Of a DNA stretch of 64,000 nucleotides, positions 48,678 to 58,660 are shown piece after piece. This stretch comes from a virus. A model generated the notes under the pieces. That model did not search any database, was not told the origin of the DNA, and saw only the letters and a program-made list of their open reading frames with translations. The stretch lies in the IMG/VR virus record IMGVR_UViG_3300027857_000012, positions 1-64,000 of that record; one strand, given 5' to 3'. The first letter of the stretch is position 1, and every line of letters starts with the position of its first letter. Position numbers and translations under genes: made by a program.

Positions 48678-51600
48678 ATGTCAGCGATTTGCACCATTGG
48701 TGGTGTCGTGTACACGATGATCGAGGATCAACATGATCTCACAAACTCTGTCAATGAACGACAGAGATTTAAGTGTGACATTATTGATTATACAGGCCTT
48801 GCGCATTTTGTCAAAGGTGAACAGATTACGATTACTGATCCTGGCCTTGGTATGGTGTTCAATGGCTTCATTAACTCTGATAAAGAAACGCCACAATATC
48901 CGAGCGGCGCGATTTTGCATGAAATCGATTGTATTGATCAACATTATTTAGCAGACAAACGCACCTATACGCAAACATACGAAACGCCGACACTTGCTGG
49001 AAAAATTGCCGTCGATATGCTCAGCAATGTCTTGCTTGCAGAAGGCATCACACAAAACTTTGCTGTGCAAGATGCTACGACGATGACTGATTGGAATACT
49101 GGGACAAATACTGGCACGATGGGGGCACTCAATGTTGGTGATGGCAATCTTGAACTGCTCACTGCTGGATCGACTGTCACGATCGTTGAAGGAACAACAG
49201 CCCAATTTGCGACAGGCACATTGACCAATATGCAAGCAACAGCAAATCTGCTTGTGCCAACAACAACAAATGCACTTCGACTACAATCAACACTTTCATT
49301 TGCGTATGGCATTGAGTTTGCACAAAGTCTTATTGGTGTCACCGGAACAGCCTCTGGAAATGTGAGTGGGACAGCTTCTGGCACTGTGAGTGGTAATCCT
49401 TCAGGTACAGCCAGCGGATCAATTAGTGTCAGTGGAGGATTGACTCCGTCTGGGACTGTGAGTATTTCCGGAGGTGCACCTGGCGAGTCTGCGTCATTTA
49501 GTGGCTTCTTCGCTGGCATTACATCGACAGGATCAGCATTTCTCTCGACAAGTGAATCATTCAGCACATCGGCAAATTTGGGATTTTCAACATCAGCAAC
49601 ATTTCCAATGACGACAAGTGTCACTGGGCAACCATACCAACCAAAAACAAAAAGTAAAGCAAAAATTGTTGATACCCATTATCATGTTGTCACTGTCGAT
49701 AAAGCTGTTGCTGATAACCGAACCGATGCTATTATTTGGACAGGCAGTCAAGTCATTGGGAGTAACGACACGTTATTTTATGATATTTGGATTGCGTCCA
49801 CCTCGCCGTCAGAAGAAGGCGGTGTCGATCTCTATTTTAGTGATGGAACTACGCTCACTCAATACCTTGGCACACTCCAAAACAATTTTGATGTAGGCGT
49901 GTGGGATCAAAATCTCCTCTCTGTATCACCAATCCAAGATCTCTCAAATGATGCAAAAGATGCATGGTATACACGCCAAATTAATTTGAGCGCTTTATCT
50001 GGCAAAACAGTCACAAGTGTTTCGGTCTTCAATGCAGCCAATATTGCTGGCACATTTGATATTTATGTAAAAAATTGCTACTTAGGAAGTCATTCCGGAT
50101 CACCATTTTTTGGTCCGTCACAAACAGCACCAACACTCAATCCGCCAGTCACAACATCCATTGGAGCCTATATCGTTGCTGCGACGATTGTCACTGTTGT
50201 CGCTGTCTATAATCCGACAATCAGCTCTCGCGTCTCACCCGCGTACAACATCGATCCTGTGAAATTGGTTAAAAATTCGAATATCACGTGGATTTCGTCA
50301 TTGCCAGCAGCTGGGCCTGCATTCGTAACGGGATCTCAAGGATTTCCAACAGTACCTGGCATCTCAAATGTTTTTGTGAGTTACGATGCCACCACATGGC
50401 TTCCTTGTGTCAATAATCAAGCACTTCCTGGCCTCCCCACAGGTGCAAATGTTGCTGGCATGTCACTCTATTTACTTGAAACATTTTCTGGCGGACAAGA
50501 TCCGAGCGCACTTCCAGCGCTCGTCAATGTGACTATTACCATTAATTCAGCGCCAAAAGCGACAACAACAGATATCACAAGCGTGTATGGAACAACATCA
50601 GCATGGAATACGGGTGTTGAATTTGGTGCAGCGCCCAATAGTAATGGTGATCTTGCGCTTGGTATGACATCCTATAATTGGCCGAACTTGACAGGTATGT
50701 CCTTCACACCAGGTAGTGATGTTTCTGGGCACAATCCGACACAAGGAACATCTGGTGGTGTCTATACTGTGTCATCTCCTGGGTATTCTGGTGGTGCATC
50801 GTGGTCCACGTCAAGGTTCAACTTTATTGCGGCAGTACAAGATTTTACCGCTGAAGCTGATTTCGCACTCAATTCTTCAAGTGAAATTCAAAATGAAGTT
50901 GGCTTTCTCTATCGACAAACATACTGGGGATCTCCCAATAACAGTTTCGCATATTACATTCGTGTGATGCGAAACCCAGGAGGAGGTGCAGGTGGTACTG
51001 GCGTCACATTTGGCTATGGCACAAATAACCCTCCATCAAATCCTGGTGGCGGCCCTTCATCTGGCCCATTTACACCTGTAGTTGTGACAAATCAAACAAT
51101 TAACAATGGCACAACATATCACATTAAACTTGTCGTAGGGCAAAATAGACACACTGTGTACTGGAATCATGGATCTTCACCTATTATCGACGTACTCGAT
51201 AACACGTATACAGCACCTGGAAATATTGGTCTCAGGACGTATCACTACAGTACTAATTCTGGTTCTGGGAAAATCTCGAATTTCACTGTGACAAATACAT
51301 TTGCTGGCGTGTGGACATCACCATCCATTAATCTTAATAGCCTCGGGACATGCGGTGCAACCCAGGTTTCATGGTCAGAAGTGAACCTCGTTGGGACACA
51401 GCAAGCTACAGCGATTGCGATGGCGTCACTCGACGGTGGATCAACATGGCAACAGTGTACAAATGGATCTGTCGTTCCAGCAGCGATTATTCCTGGTCTT
51501 CAAGTTGGCACAAACGTTGTCGGCAAATCACTCAAAATTCAATTGATTCTTGCGGCGACATCGCTGTTGACAAGTCCGATCATTCAAGGCCTCTATGTTC

Positions 51601-52157
51601 GTGTCTGTGGTGCGTATCCTGGTGCATCAGGTAATCGAAGCACAGCGCCGCTCGGGAATGATCTCATGATTCGAGCAAATCAATCAGGATGGGGCACTGC
51701 CTTCGATGGACAAACATGGGTCAAGGTGGGCACTGGTACTGATGCGATCGTAAGTAATGAAGGCTCGATCGCTAATACAACAGGTGATGTGCATGAAGTG
51801 CTTGGTAGTCGCACATGGACTGATCTTGATGGCACGGTTCGTTTTCAACTTTCAGCGGCAACGATCTCAGCTGGCATCGAGTTGCGCTACACTGATGCGA
51901 ACAACTTTTATCGATTACAGGTTTCAACGACAACTGTAACCATTCTCAAGAAAGAAGTCGGTGTCACAACAACACTCGCCACTGTTCCAATCACTGTCAC
52001 AACGGGTGTGTGGTGGCGTATGCGGTTTCGCGTTTTTGGAACAGCGCAACCAATTTTACAAGGCAATGTGTGGCTTGATGGCACACTTGAACCAACAATT
52101 CATCCGACAACTGGGTTTTGGGATAACACACTCTGGACAATTGTCACGGCTGACTAA
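48678..52157 (+). CDS. Giant tail protein with N-terminal half of a tail hub
   Basis: 1159 residues; AAAGGAGGAACA precedes the ATG. Residues 1-130 resemble the start of tail hub/baseplate proteins (FKCDIIDYTGLAHFVKGEQI, FINSDKETPQYPSGAILHEI, HYLADKRTYTQTY). Then follow a Gly/Ser/Thr low-complexity linker (about 219-275), a domain near 370-465, a lectin-like domain (about 690-880), a short SLDGGSTWQQC module, and a second lectin-like domain that ends abruptly. The hub C-terminal half is missing here but present in 54001-57501. Confidence 0.7.
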   Translation: MSAICTIGGVVYTMIEDQHDLTNSVNERQRFKCDIIDYTGLAHFVKGEQITITDPGLGMVFNGFINSDKETPQYPSGAILHEIDCIDQHYLADKRTYTQTYETPTLAGKIAVDMLSNVLLAEGITQNFAVQDATTMTDWNTGTNTGTMGALNVGDGNLELLTAGSTVTIVEGTTAQFATGTLTNMQATANLLVPTTTNALRLQSTLSFAYGIEFAQSLIGVTGTASGNVSGTASGTVSGNPSGTASGSISVSGGLTPSGTVSISGGAPGESASFSGFFAGITSTGSAFLSTSESFSTSANLGFSTSATFPMTTSVTGQPYQPKTKSKAKIVDTHYHVVTVDKAVADNRTDAIIWTGSQVIGSNDTLFYDIWIASTSPSEEGGVDLYFSDGTTLTQYLGTLQNNFDVGVWDQNLLSVSPIQDLSNDAKDAWYTRQINLSALSGKTVTSVSVFNAANIAGTFDIYVKNCYLGSHSGSPFFGPSQTAPTLNPPVTTSIGAYIVAATIVTVVAVYNPTISSRVSPAYNIDPVKLVKNSNITWISSLPAAGPAFVTGSQGFPTVPGISNVFVSYDATTWLPCVNNQALPGLPTGANVAGMSLYLLETFSGGQDPSALPALVNVTITINSAPKATTTDITSVYGTTSAWNTGVEFGAAPNSNGDLALGMTSYNWPNLTGMSFTPGSDVSGHNPTQGTSGGVYTVSSPGYSGGASWSTSRFNFIAAVQDFTAEADFALNSSSEIQNEVGFLYRQTYWGSPNNSFAYYIRVMRNPGGGAGGTGVTFGYGTNNPPSNPGGGPSSGPFTPVVVTNQTINNGTTYHIKLVVGQNRHTVYWNHGSSPIIDVLDNTYTAPGNIGLRTYHYSTNSGSGKISNFTVTNTFAGVWTSPSINLNSLGTCGATQVSWSEVNLVGTQQATAIAMASLDGGSTWQQCTNGSVVPAAIIPGLQVGTNVVGKSLKIQLILAATSLLTSPIIQGLYVRVCGAYPGASGNRSTAPLGNDLMIRANQSGWGTAFDGQTWVKVGTGTDAIVSNEGSIANTTGDVHEVLGSRTWTDLDGTVRFQLSAATISAGIELRYTDANNFYRLQVSTTTVTILKKEVGVTTTLATVPITVTTGVWWRMRFRVFGTAQPILQGNVWLDGTLEPTIHPTTGFWDNTLWTIVTAD

Positions 52158-52267
52158 CAAAAACAAACAATGTGTTGTTAAGAATTAGCAACTTTTTCAG
52201 TAATAATTGACAAAATTTTCTGCAAGATTTGCTAATCATCAACAATGATTTTAACAAGGAGATAGAA

Positions 52268-53026
52268 ATGGCTGACTACACGACTATTAATATGCAATAC
52301 AATACCGGAACAGATGCCTCGCCAACATGGACTGGAACTGCGATTGCACTTAGTGGTAGCGCAGGCGCAAACGAACTCCGTATGGCGATTACAGGTGGAG
52401 GAACATCCATTGCATCTGCGTCATGGCCGTTTATGGCCAAACCAGTATCAGGCACGACCGCGGTCACATCACTCTATGCATATACAGCAGACACAACGGG
52501 GTCGCAGGTTGCAACCTATACTGGCGACAATACGAAAGCGAGAGTGCTCCGCTGGAACTTCGACAATACTGGAAACCCAGTGACAGTCATGCAGGTCGGG
52601 TTTTTCGCGAATAACACACACACCGCGCCAAGCGCAGGGACACAACCTCCTGGCACAAACAATGATGCATTTACGAATGGTCAGTCGAGTGACACATCAA
52701 GTACGAGTTATATCAAATTCAATTTGTATGGTTCTGGACTGACTGCTGGTGGGTCACAAGAAACGCCTGCAGCTGGCACTGTTGGGACCGCTCCAACAGC
52801 CACAACAGGCACAGCTGGAAGCGTCACAACAACAGCTGGCAACTGGTTAAACGCTAATGCTGCATGGCAATCAGGGCAGGGGTTCACACAATATATCACA
52901 GGAGTTGCGATTCCACAAACGGCCACGGCATTCAACTGGTATATGACATGGGTCATTTTTATTGGTGCGAATATCACGGCTGGGACATGGACACCCGTAT
53001 GCACACTCCAATATTCATATTCATAG
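52268..53026 (+). CDS. Beta-rich tail or fibre protein
   Basis: 252 residues. The ATG at 52268 follows CAAGGAGATAGAA; the longer frame begins in the non-coding gap. Strand-rich, with Thr/Gly repeats in the last third (GTVGTAPTATTGTAGSVTTT) and a Trp-rich end. Lies between the two giant tail proteins. No family recognised. Confidence 0.7.
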   Translation: MADYTTINMQYNTGTDASPTWTGTAIALSGSAGANELRMAITGGGTSIASASWPFMAKPVSGTTAVTSLYAYTADTTGSQVATYTGDNTKARVLRWNFDNTGNPVTVMQVGFFANNTHTAPSAGTQPPGTNNDAFTNGQSSDTSSTSYIKFNLYGSGLTAGGSQETPAAGTVGTAPTATTGTAGSVTTTAGNWLNANAAWQSGQGFTQYITGVAIPQTATAFNWYMTWVIFIGANITAGTWTPVCTLQYSYS

Positions 53027-53037
53027 AATGAGGCACT

Positions 53038-53622
53038 ATGGGACTTATTGAAGACTTACTTGGGTGTCCGCTTTATGATATTACTCGCCCATATTGGGCT
53101 GTCAAACTATCAACAGGAGAATGGATTTGTGAAGCAAGGTTAAAAACAGATGTGTATCGAGGCACAGAACGGCCGTTTGATTGGTCAAATGACCTTGTCG
53201 CAAATGATGATGTGCTCAAAATCATACAACTATGGTTACTCTGCCCAGCAAGTCCTCGATCACCATTTGGAAATACAGCACGATTAACCATCGAAGAACC
53301 AGGTACAGCATTCCAATTCAAAGTCGGATCAGTTGAAAGCGCTATCGTGACATCAACGAAAACATTTCAGGCACAAATTATCGGAAAAGTAACAAACAAA
53401 GAGACTGGTGATTGTGATGTGTTCATTTGGGATGAAATACAACGAGGACTCATTACGCCAACAACATACATATATGATTCAAAAACTCGAAGTGCAAAAC
53501 GTGATGCGAATGGAACATTAATTCGAGCTGGACAGACAAACGTGTATAACTTTCACTCATGGAGAGAAGGTATTGCACCTCTTGGTCAACTCGAATTAAA
53601 AACAGTCGGAATTCACATTTAG
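53038..53622 (+). CDS. Tail-region protein of unknown function
   Basis: 194 residues, mixed strands and helices with many Trp (RPYWAVKLSTGEWICEARLK). The C-terminal ~70 residues look like an Arg/Thr-rich domain. GAATGAGGCACT precedes the ATG. Similar short proteins with a GEWICEARL-like start accompany baseplate genes in some phages (impression only). Confidence 0.6.
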   Translation: MGLIEDLLGCPLYDITRPYWAVKLSTGEWICEARLKTDVYRGTERPFDWSNDLVANDDVLKIIQLWLLCPASPRSPFGNTARLTIEEPGTAFQFKVGSVESAIVTSTKTFQAQIIGKVTNKETGDCDVFIWDEIQRGLITPTTYIYDSKTRSAKRDANGTLIRAGQTNVYNFHSWREGIAPLGQLELKTVGIHI

Positions 53623-53635
53623 AAAGGCGTAACAT

Positions 53636-53980
53636 ATGACAACAACATGCAGTACAGTGCTCAGTCAAACGTTTAACAATTCTTCAACATGGTCATCAGG
53701 GCATCTCACTGTTGGTACATTTTTCGAATTAACACTTGATATCACATTTTCCAGTTTCACGCAAAATGTATTTATTACAGTCAGTCGTGTTGATATAGCC
53801 GGCAATTTGATTCAAATTTGGGGGACAGAAGAAGTACCACCTGGCCCTATTCAAGAATCACCTGATTTTGGACCAAGTTTTGCCTATGCATGTACAAGAA
53901 CGTGGGGCAATACACTCCAAATTGATATCACGACAACTGGCACATTTACTGGATCCTTAAGCCTTCAAGGCAAAGGATAA
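53636..53980 (+). CDS. Small beta-sandwich tail protein
   Basis: 114 residues of strand-rich, Thr/Ser/Phe-rich sequence (LTLDITFSSFTQNVFITVSR), with a final Thr/Gly-rich strand pair. GAAAGGCGTAACAT precedes the ATG. It could be an add-on domain of the adjacent giant tail protein. Confidence 0.6.
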   Translation: MTTTCSTVLSQTFNNSSTWSSGHLTVGTFFELTLDITFSSFTQNVFITVSRVDIAGNLIQIWGTEEVPPGPIQESPDFGPSFAYACTRTWGNTLQIDITTTGTFTGSLSLQGKG

Positions 53981-54000
53981 ATCATCAAAGGTAATATCTT

Positions 54001-57000
54001 ATGAGTACAGCACTTACAGTCTACATGCAGGAAGTCAATGCTTCCTCGACACTCAGTACTGCAAATGCGCTCATCGAAAATGGAACAACTGGCGCCTCAA
54101 ATACCAATAAAAACTCGACTATTGCAAGTGGCACGACTGGGTGGGGAGAAATCTTTGCTCAAGGCACGTCAAACGCGTGGGGCGCTGGTGGTTCTGCTCC
54201 AAGTCCTAGCGGTAATGGGTGGCTCGATGATGGGACCACTCTTGTTGGAAATCATTTTGACACTGGCACGTGGACCGCGACCGTCAAAATGAATATGGGG
54301 TCTGGCTCAGTCACTGCCGACATTCATGTAAGAGCATATCAACGAAGCAGTGGCGGTGTCTACACACTCATTGCTGATATGCTTGCAAGCGCACAATCAA
54401 TCACTACATCATCGAGTGTTTTTACATGCACTGCATCGAGTGTTGCTGCATCAAACGCATTTGTCACAGGTGATAAACTCTATGTTGACGTTCTCCTCAA
54501 TATCACAGCTTCATCATCCGGCACAACAATTAAAATACAAGAATCAAGTAGTGGAACACAAGGATATACGAATGCGCAGGTCGTATCACCTGGTTATTTA
54601 GCGAGTACACAGATTGACAAAGATGTTGTTCTTCGTGCTCGAATTCAAGCGCTCGTTAACAAAGATGTTCGACTCCGCGGACGACTCCAACAACTTGTCA
54701 CCAAAGACATTCAACTCCGCGGAAATGTTGGATTTGCTGCAAAAAAAGATGTTACACTTCGTGGCCGCATTCAACAACTGACCACCAAAGATATTCAACT
54801 TCGTGGTCGTCTGCAACAACTGACCACCAAAGATATTCAACTTCGTGGTCGTATTGATATTCTCAGCACAAGAGACATTCGTACTCGAGGTATCGTTGCT
54901 GCCTCAAGTGTCAGAGATGTTCAAATGCGCGGACGTATTCGAGTCCTTGTCAATAAAGATCTTGGACTTCGAGGCCGCCCAGTCACCACTGTTCCAAAAG
55001 ATATCGCACTTCGAGCGAACGTGACATCACAACCACTTGCAAGTGGCGGATTTACTATTTTTGCGAATGGCACTGGCACAGCGCTTTATGATAGTGTTCG
55101 CATTACACAATATCCTGATCCATCATTGAGTCTCTCGCCCATTGTGCCTCGTCTTGGCACAACCAATGTCACGTGGAATGAAACAATTTCACTCAATACC
55201 ACATTTGGAATTGACGTTTCACTTGATGGTGTCAACTGGACAGATGTAACAGCCACGAATGGTGCAAGCATTCCAGGACTCTATTCTCAAACTGATCCAG
55301 TCATTGATGGATTCGATATTGATTCAAGTGCGAACTACTTGGCAACATCTGGATTCATTGGACAAGATAGCTTTGTTGGACGTACTGTCTCGAATGGATT
55401 TGGCACGAGCATTGATGGAAATACGTGGACCATTCTCGGCGGCACGGCATCTGGACTGTCTGTGAGTGGAGGAAATGCGATTGTCGCACAAGGTGCTGGG
55501 AATAGTACGCTGAAATTCGGCACACTCACAGCAAGTGACACACAAACAACACTTTTCTGCACATTTGGGTCTTCAACAGACATTGTGGGTCTTGATATTC
55601 GAGCAACAAACTATGGAGCCAATACACTATACCGACTCAAAGTTACACCAACAACATTCACAATTGAACGACATAACGCTGGTGTCGTCACAACACTAAC
55701 AACAATTTCAGTGAGTCTCTCTACAAGTGTTGAATATGGGCTTCGTTTTCAAGTGCTTGGAAGCCTCCTCTCAGCTCGATATTGGCTTGAAAATACTCCA
55801 GAGCCAACAACATGGCAAATTAATGTAACAGATCCATCTCCACTTGTTGGTGCTGGAAACGTGGGTGTCTTTGCACTTGCAAATTCTGCGACGAGTATTC
55901 TCCTTGATACGTATGGCGTCATTGATTTGTCACGCAACGCAACATGGACATATGACACTGCAAACAGTCGTCTTATTGCGACAGGAGGTACAGAAGGCCT
56001 CTATATCTATACACTCATCTCACGCCCAGATGTCGATTTTTTCATTGATCTTGACCGAGCAGATGCTGGTGGAGCAGTATGGAGATATGCTGATCAAGGA
56101 AATTATTATTATCTTTTGATCACTGATAGTCTTTCAAGCACAGGATTCCGAAACACAGTAACAATTTATCGTGTTGCTAATAATGTTCAGACACAACTTG
56201 CAACTGCAGCAATCACATACACTGTTGGTTCTGCAAGTAGTTCGTATACAGCAACATTCACTCGAGGGACATTCCACCGTTTCCGAGTGACAATGCTCCT
56301 CAATGTCATCACTGTTTATATTGATGGAAATATACTCATCACATATACTGACACAACACCACTTAGCACTGGCATGATGGGTCTTTACACAAATGGTGGC
56401 TTGATTGGAAGCCGTTTCTACATGCTTTGGATGCAACCAGATGGAGATCTTGTCACTGGTACACCCAATTACGATATTGTGACTGGAAAATTCGTCTATA
56501 CACGTGTCCGTCTCACAACAACAGATCCTGGTCAAACACCACAAACACAAGATCTTACAGTGTTAGCGACGACAGCAAGTATTCAAGCAGGAGCACTTAT
56601 TCCAAGTGTCACATACACAGCAACATCTGTCGCGAAAAATTTTGATGATCTTGCGAAACAGAGTAACTATTCATGGTTCATCGATCAAAATAAAGTCTTT
56701 AATTTTCGATCACGCGCAGCATTTGCGTCACCATGGATTTTGCAATCGTCACCATACGGACTTGTGCCAGTGAATGACATTGAAGTCACGTCGAATTTCG
56801 AACTCGATGTTGGTAATGATCTCTATCGAAATCGACAAACGATTCTAGGAGCGCTTGACACACAACTTTTCACTGAAACAAATGTCGGTGATGGAAGTAC
56901 ACGAACATTCCCACTTGGATACGAAGTTGGGGCGCAACCTACTGTCTTTGTAAATGGTGTTCCGCAAACGGTAGGTGTAAAAGGATCAGCAGGATTCAAT

Positions 57001-57501
57001 TTTTATTATGCAATTGGCGATCCTCATCTTGTGCAAGATGTAAGTGGACAACTTCTCCAGAGTTCAGATCAAATTCAAGTGACATACCTTGGTCTGTTCC
57101 CTGTCACTGTCGTTGTCGATGATCTGACACAGCAAGCACTTCAACAAGCAATTGAAGGAGGATCTGGTATTGTTGAAAGTGTCCAAGATGTGACTGGGCA
57201 AGGTATCAATAAAGCATCAGCCATTGCACTTGCCAATCAATTATTATCACGATATGGCATTGCTGGACGAACACTCATCTTTGATACAACACGAAATGGA
57301 TTGCAAATTGGCCAAATGCTGACCATTTTCTTGCCAGAACATGGCATTCTTGAGGGGCAATTTTTCATCACACAAGCAGAAATTTCACTCATGAAAGGTA
57401 ACGCCGATACACAAGTATGGTGGTACAAAGTAACAGCATCAGAATTGCCTAAAAAAGCAAGTTGGGCAAAGTTGCTTGCTAGTGGTCTAGGGTTACAATA
57501 A
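54001..57501 (+). CDS. Giant tail protein with 14-residue repeats and C-terminal half of a tail hub
   Basis: 1166 residues. Parts: an N-terminal ~200-residue beta domain; ten 14-residue repeats of KDIQLRGRLQQLTT type (residues 207-346); an SLDGVNWTDV module and a lectin-like domain (about 440-640), both related to those in 48678; a second lectin-like domain (about 650-815); then the second half of a tail hub (AKNFDDLAKQSNYSWFIDQN; VGDGSTRTFPLGYEV; FQVTYLG-like segment; GLQIGQMLTIFLPEHG). Hub halves on two genes are unusual. It ends the structural block. Confidence 0.7.
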   Translation: MSTALTVYMQEVNASSTLSTANALIENGTTGASNTNKNSTIASGTTGWGEIFAQGTSNAWGAGGSAPSPSGNGWLDDGTTLVGNHFDTGTWTATVKMNMGSGSVTADIHVRAYQRSSGGVYTLIADMLASAQSITTSSSVFTCTASSVAASNAFVTGDKLYVDVLLNITASSSGTTIKIQESSSGTQGYTNAQVVSPGYLASTQIDKDVVLRARIQALVNKDVRLRGRLQQLVTKDIQLRGNVGFAAKKDVTLRGRIQQLTTKDIQLRGRLQQLTTKDIQLRGRIDILSTRDIRTRGIVAASSVRDVQMRGRIRVLVNKDLGLRGRPVTTVPKDIALRANVTSQPLASGGFTIFANGTGTALYDSVRITQYPDPSLSLSPIVPRLGTTNVTWNETISLNTTFGIDVSLDGVNWTDVTATNGASIPGLYSQTDPVIDGFDIDSSANYLATSGFIGQDSFVGRTVSNGFGTSIDGNTWTILGGTASGLSVSGGNAIVAQGAGNSTLKFGTLTASDTQTTLFCTFGSSTDIVGLDIRATNYGANTLYRLKVTPTTFTIERHNAGVVTTLTTISVSLSTSVEYGLRFQVLGSLLSARYWLENTPEPTTWQINVTDPSPLVGAGNVGVFALANSATSILLDTYGVIDLSRNATWTYDTANSRLIATGGTEGLYIYTLISRPDVDFFIDLDRADAGGAVWRYADQGNYYYLLITDSLSSTGFRNTVTIYRVANNVQTQLATAAITYTVGSASSSYTATFTRGTFHRFRVTMLLNVITVYIDGNILITYTDTTPLSTGMMGLYTNGGLIGSRFYMLWMQPDGDLVTGTPNYDIVTGKFVYTRVRLTTTDPGQTPQTQDLTVLATTASIQAGALIPSVTYTATSVAKNFDDLAKQSNYSWFIDQNKVFNFRSRAAFASPWILQSSPYGLVPVNDIEVTSNFELDVGNDLYRNRQTILGALDTQLFTETNVGDGSTRTFPLGYEVGAQPTVFVNGVPQTVGVKGSAGFNFYYAIGDPHLVQDVSGQLLQSSDQIQVTYLGLFPVTVVVDDLTQQALQQAIEGGSGIVESVQDVTGQGINKASAIALANQLLSRYGIAGRTLIFDTTRNGLQIGQMLTIFLPEHGILEGQFFITQAEISLMKGNADTQVWWYKVTASELPKKASWAKLLASGLGLQ
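54619..55038 (+). repeat. Ten 14-residue coding repeats (KDIQLRGRLQQLTT type)
   Basis: Consecutive units begin [KR]D[IVL] and most continue xLRGR. Units 4 and 5 are nearly identical in DNA, pointing to recent duplication. The heptad-like period (14 residues) suits a coiled coil or solenoid. Confidence 0.85.
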
Positions 57502-57534
57502 TAGTCACCTAAATGGACTTTTGAGAGAGGGTTT

Positions 57535-57566
57535 TGATGTATCCTCAATGCATCCAGGATACATCA
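57535..57566 (+). terminator. Hairpin after the last structural gene
   Basis: TGATGTATCCT (57535-57545) pairs with AGGATACATCA (57556-57566), 11 bp with a 10-nt loop. No T-run. Confidence 0.6.
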
Positions 57567-57914
57567 GAAAGTTCATGAAAAGCAAAAGACAATGGAATAT
57601 ATATCTCACGAGAAAAATGTATCCTGGGCATACCTATTCATATGTGGATGCTTACAATAATACACTATTCCTTATATATGTGTATAAACTATGTGATTGA
57701 TGTATCTTACGCATAAAATCATAATAACATTGGTTGACTTCTCTTTATAACACTGCCTTGATGCTAAATTTTCGCATTGAAATGTATGATTTTTTGAACA
57801 TTTAAAATCAATATCAGTGAGAATGAAATCATCCCGATACGCGCGATAGATACTATATACTAGTCTATAGTAATATGCTTCTTTCTTCTTTTTCTTAAAT
57901 GAAAATAAAGAAAT

Positions 57915-58070
57915 CTCTTTGTTCGAATACAAAATTTTATTAATAAGATATTTGAATGAAAAGAAAAGCTTCTTTGTATTTAAATGAAGAAAATGCTTCT
58001 TTAGATGAAAGAAGAAAGAACTCTTTGTTTAGATATAAAATCTTATAGATAATATATTTGAATGAAAAAC
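57915..58070 (+). repeat. Imperfect direct repeat pair, about 50 bp each
   Basis: Copies start at 57915 and 58021. They share CTCTTTGTT, then diverged AAAAT-T-TTAT, then ATATTTGAATGAAAA. The 106-bp spacing leaves about 56 bp between them. Confidence 0.6.
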
Positions 58071-58253
58071 TTCTATTAAATGGTGGAAAAAGAAAAAATT
58101 TTTCTTTTAAATATGTATTGTTATGCTAGTCAAGTTGCGCTTGTATAATAGTCAATTGCTACTTGTATCTATGGTGAATTTTCGAAAAATGCTTGCTTTT
58201 TGACCAGAATTGGTGATTTTTTCGCAAAGTTTTGCAAATTCACTCAAAAAGTA

Positions 58254-58282
58254 TTTACTTTTTAGCACAAATATGTTATAAT
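58254..58282 (+). promoter_or_regulatory. Array-class promoter of the replication block
   Basis: TTTACT (58254-58259), 17-nt spacer, TATAAT (58277-58282), extended -10 TGT. Confidence 0.75.
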
Positions 58283-58333
58283 AAAAATGTGATCAAGAAA
58301 AGAATGAAAAACCGTCACGCAACGGAGGCAATT

Positions 58334-58570
58334 ATGAGGGATTTGCAGAAGGTCACGAGCCAGTCGACGCAAACGTTGAGGAAGTTCATCAGTCGAGCAT
58401 TTGCAACTGGAGGGATTACACGCACTTCACAGGAGGAATTGCTCGATCTAGTCGATTCACTTGAACAAAAGATTGATAGCGCGATTCAACCAGAATCTTC
58501 TGTTCCTGTTCAAGTGAATCGACAACCTCGTCACAGTCGTCGAACAAAGACAGAAGCACTTGCAAGCTAA
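58334..58570 (+). CDS. Small helical basic protein
   Basis: 78 residues. The ATG at 58334 follows ACGGAGGCAATT; the longer frames start at or before the transcript start. Helical first two-thirds (TQTLRKFISRAFATGG; QEELLDLVDSLEQKID) and a basic Arg/Gln tail suggest nucleic-acid contact or a regulator. No family recognised. Confidence 0.7.
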   Translation: MRDLQKVTSQSTQTLRKFISRAFATGGITRTSQEELLDLVDSLEQKIDSAIQPESSVPVQVNRQPRHSRRTKTEALAS

Positions 58571-58575
58571 CAGTA

Positions 58576-58625
58576 ATCGGGGGATGTGAGGCTCAATCAC
58601 TAGGGGACCCCCGATACTTCCCTTT
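58576..58625 (+). terminator. Terminator between gene 58334 and primase
   Basis: ATCGGGGG (58576-58583) pairs with CCCCCGAT (58608-58615), followed by ACTTCCCTTTT. The 24-nt loop is large. Confidence 0.65.
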
Positions 58626-58660
58626 TACATCTGAATAGTGTGTCTTCGAGGGGATCTTAA

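Larger units (their letters stand above)
57502..58253. other. AT-rich gap with two imperfect direct repeats
   Basis: This separates the structural block from the replication genes. It contains a terminator-like hairpin at its start and two ~50-bp related copies (57915-57964 and 58021-58070, both CTCTTTGTT...ATTTGAATGAAAA). Minus-strand frames here are lysine/phenylalanine-rich by composition only. A replication origin is one possibility. Confidence 0.55.

Noticed and set aside
57672-57932. 86-codon minus-strand frame in the AT-rich gap
   Set aside because: Composition is explained by poly-A/T richness; no ribosome site and no neighbours on that strand.
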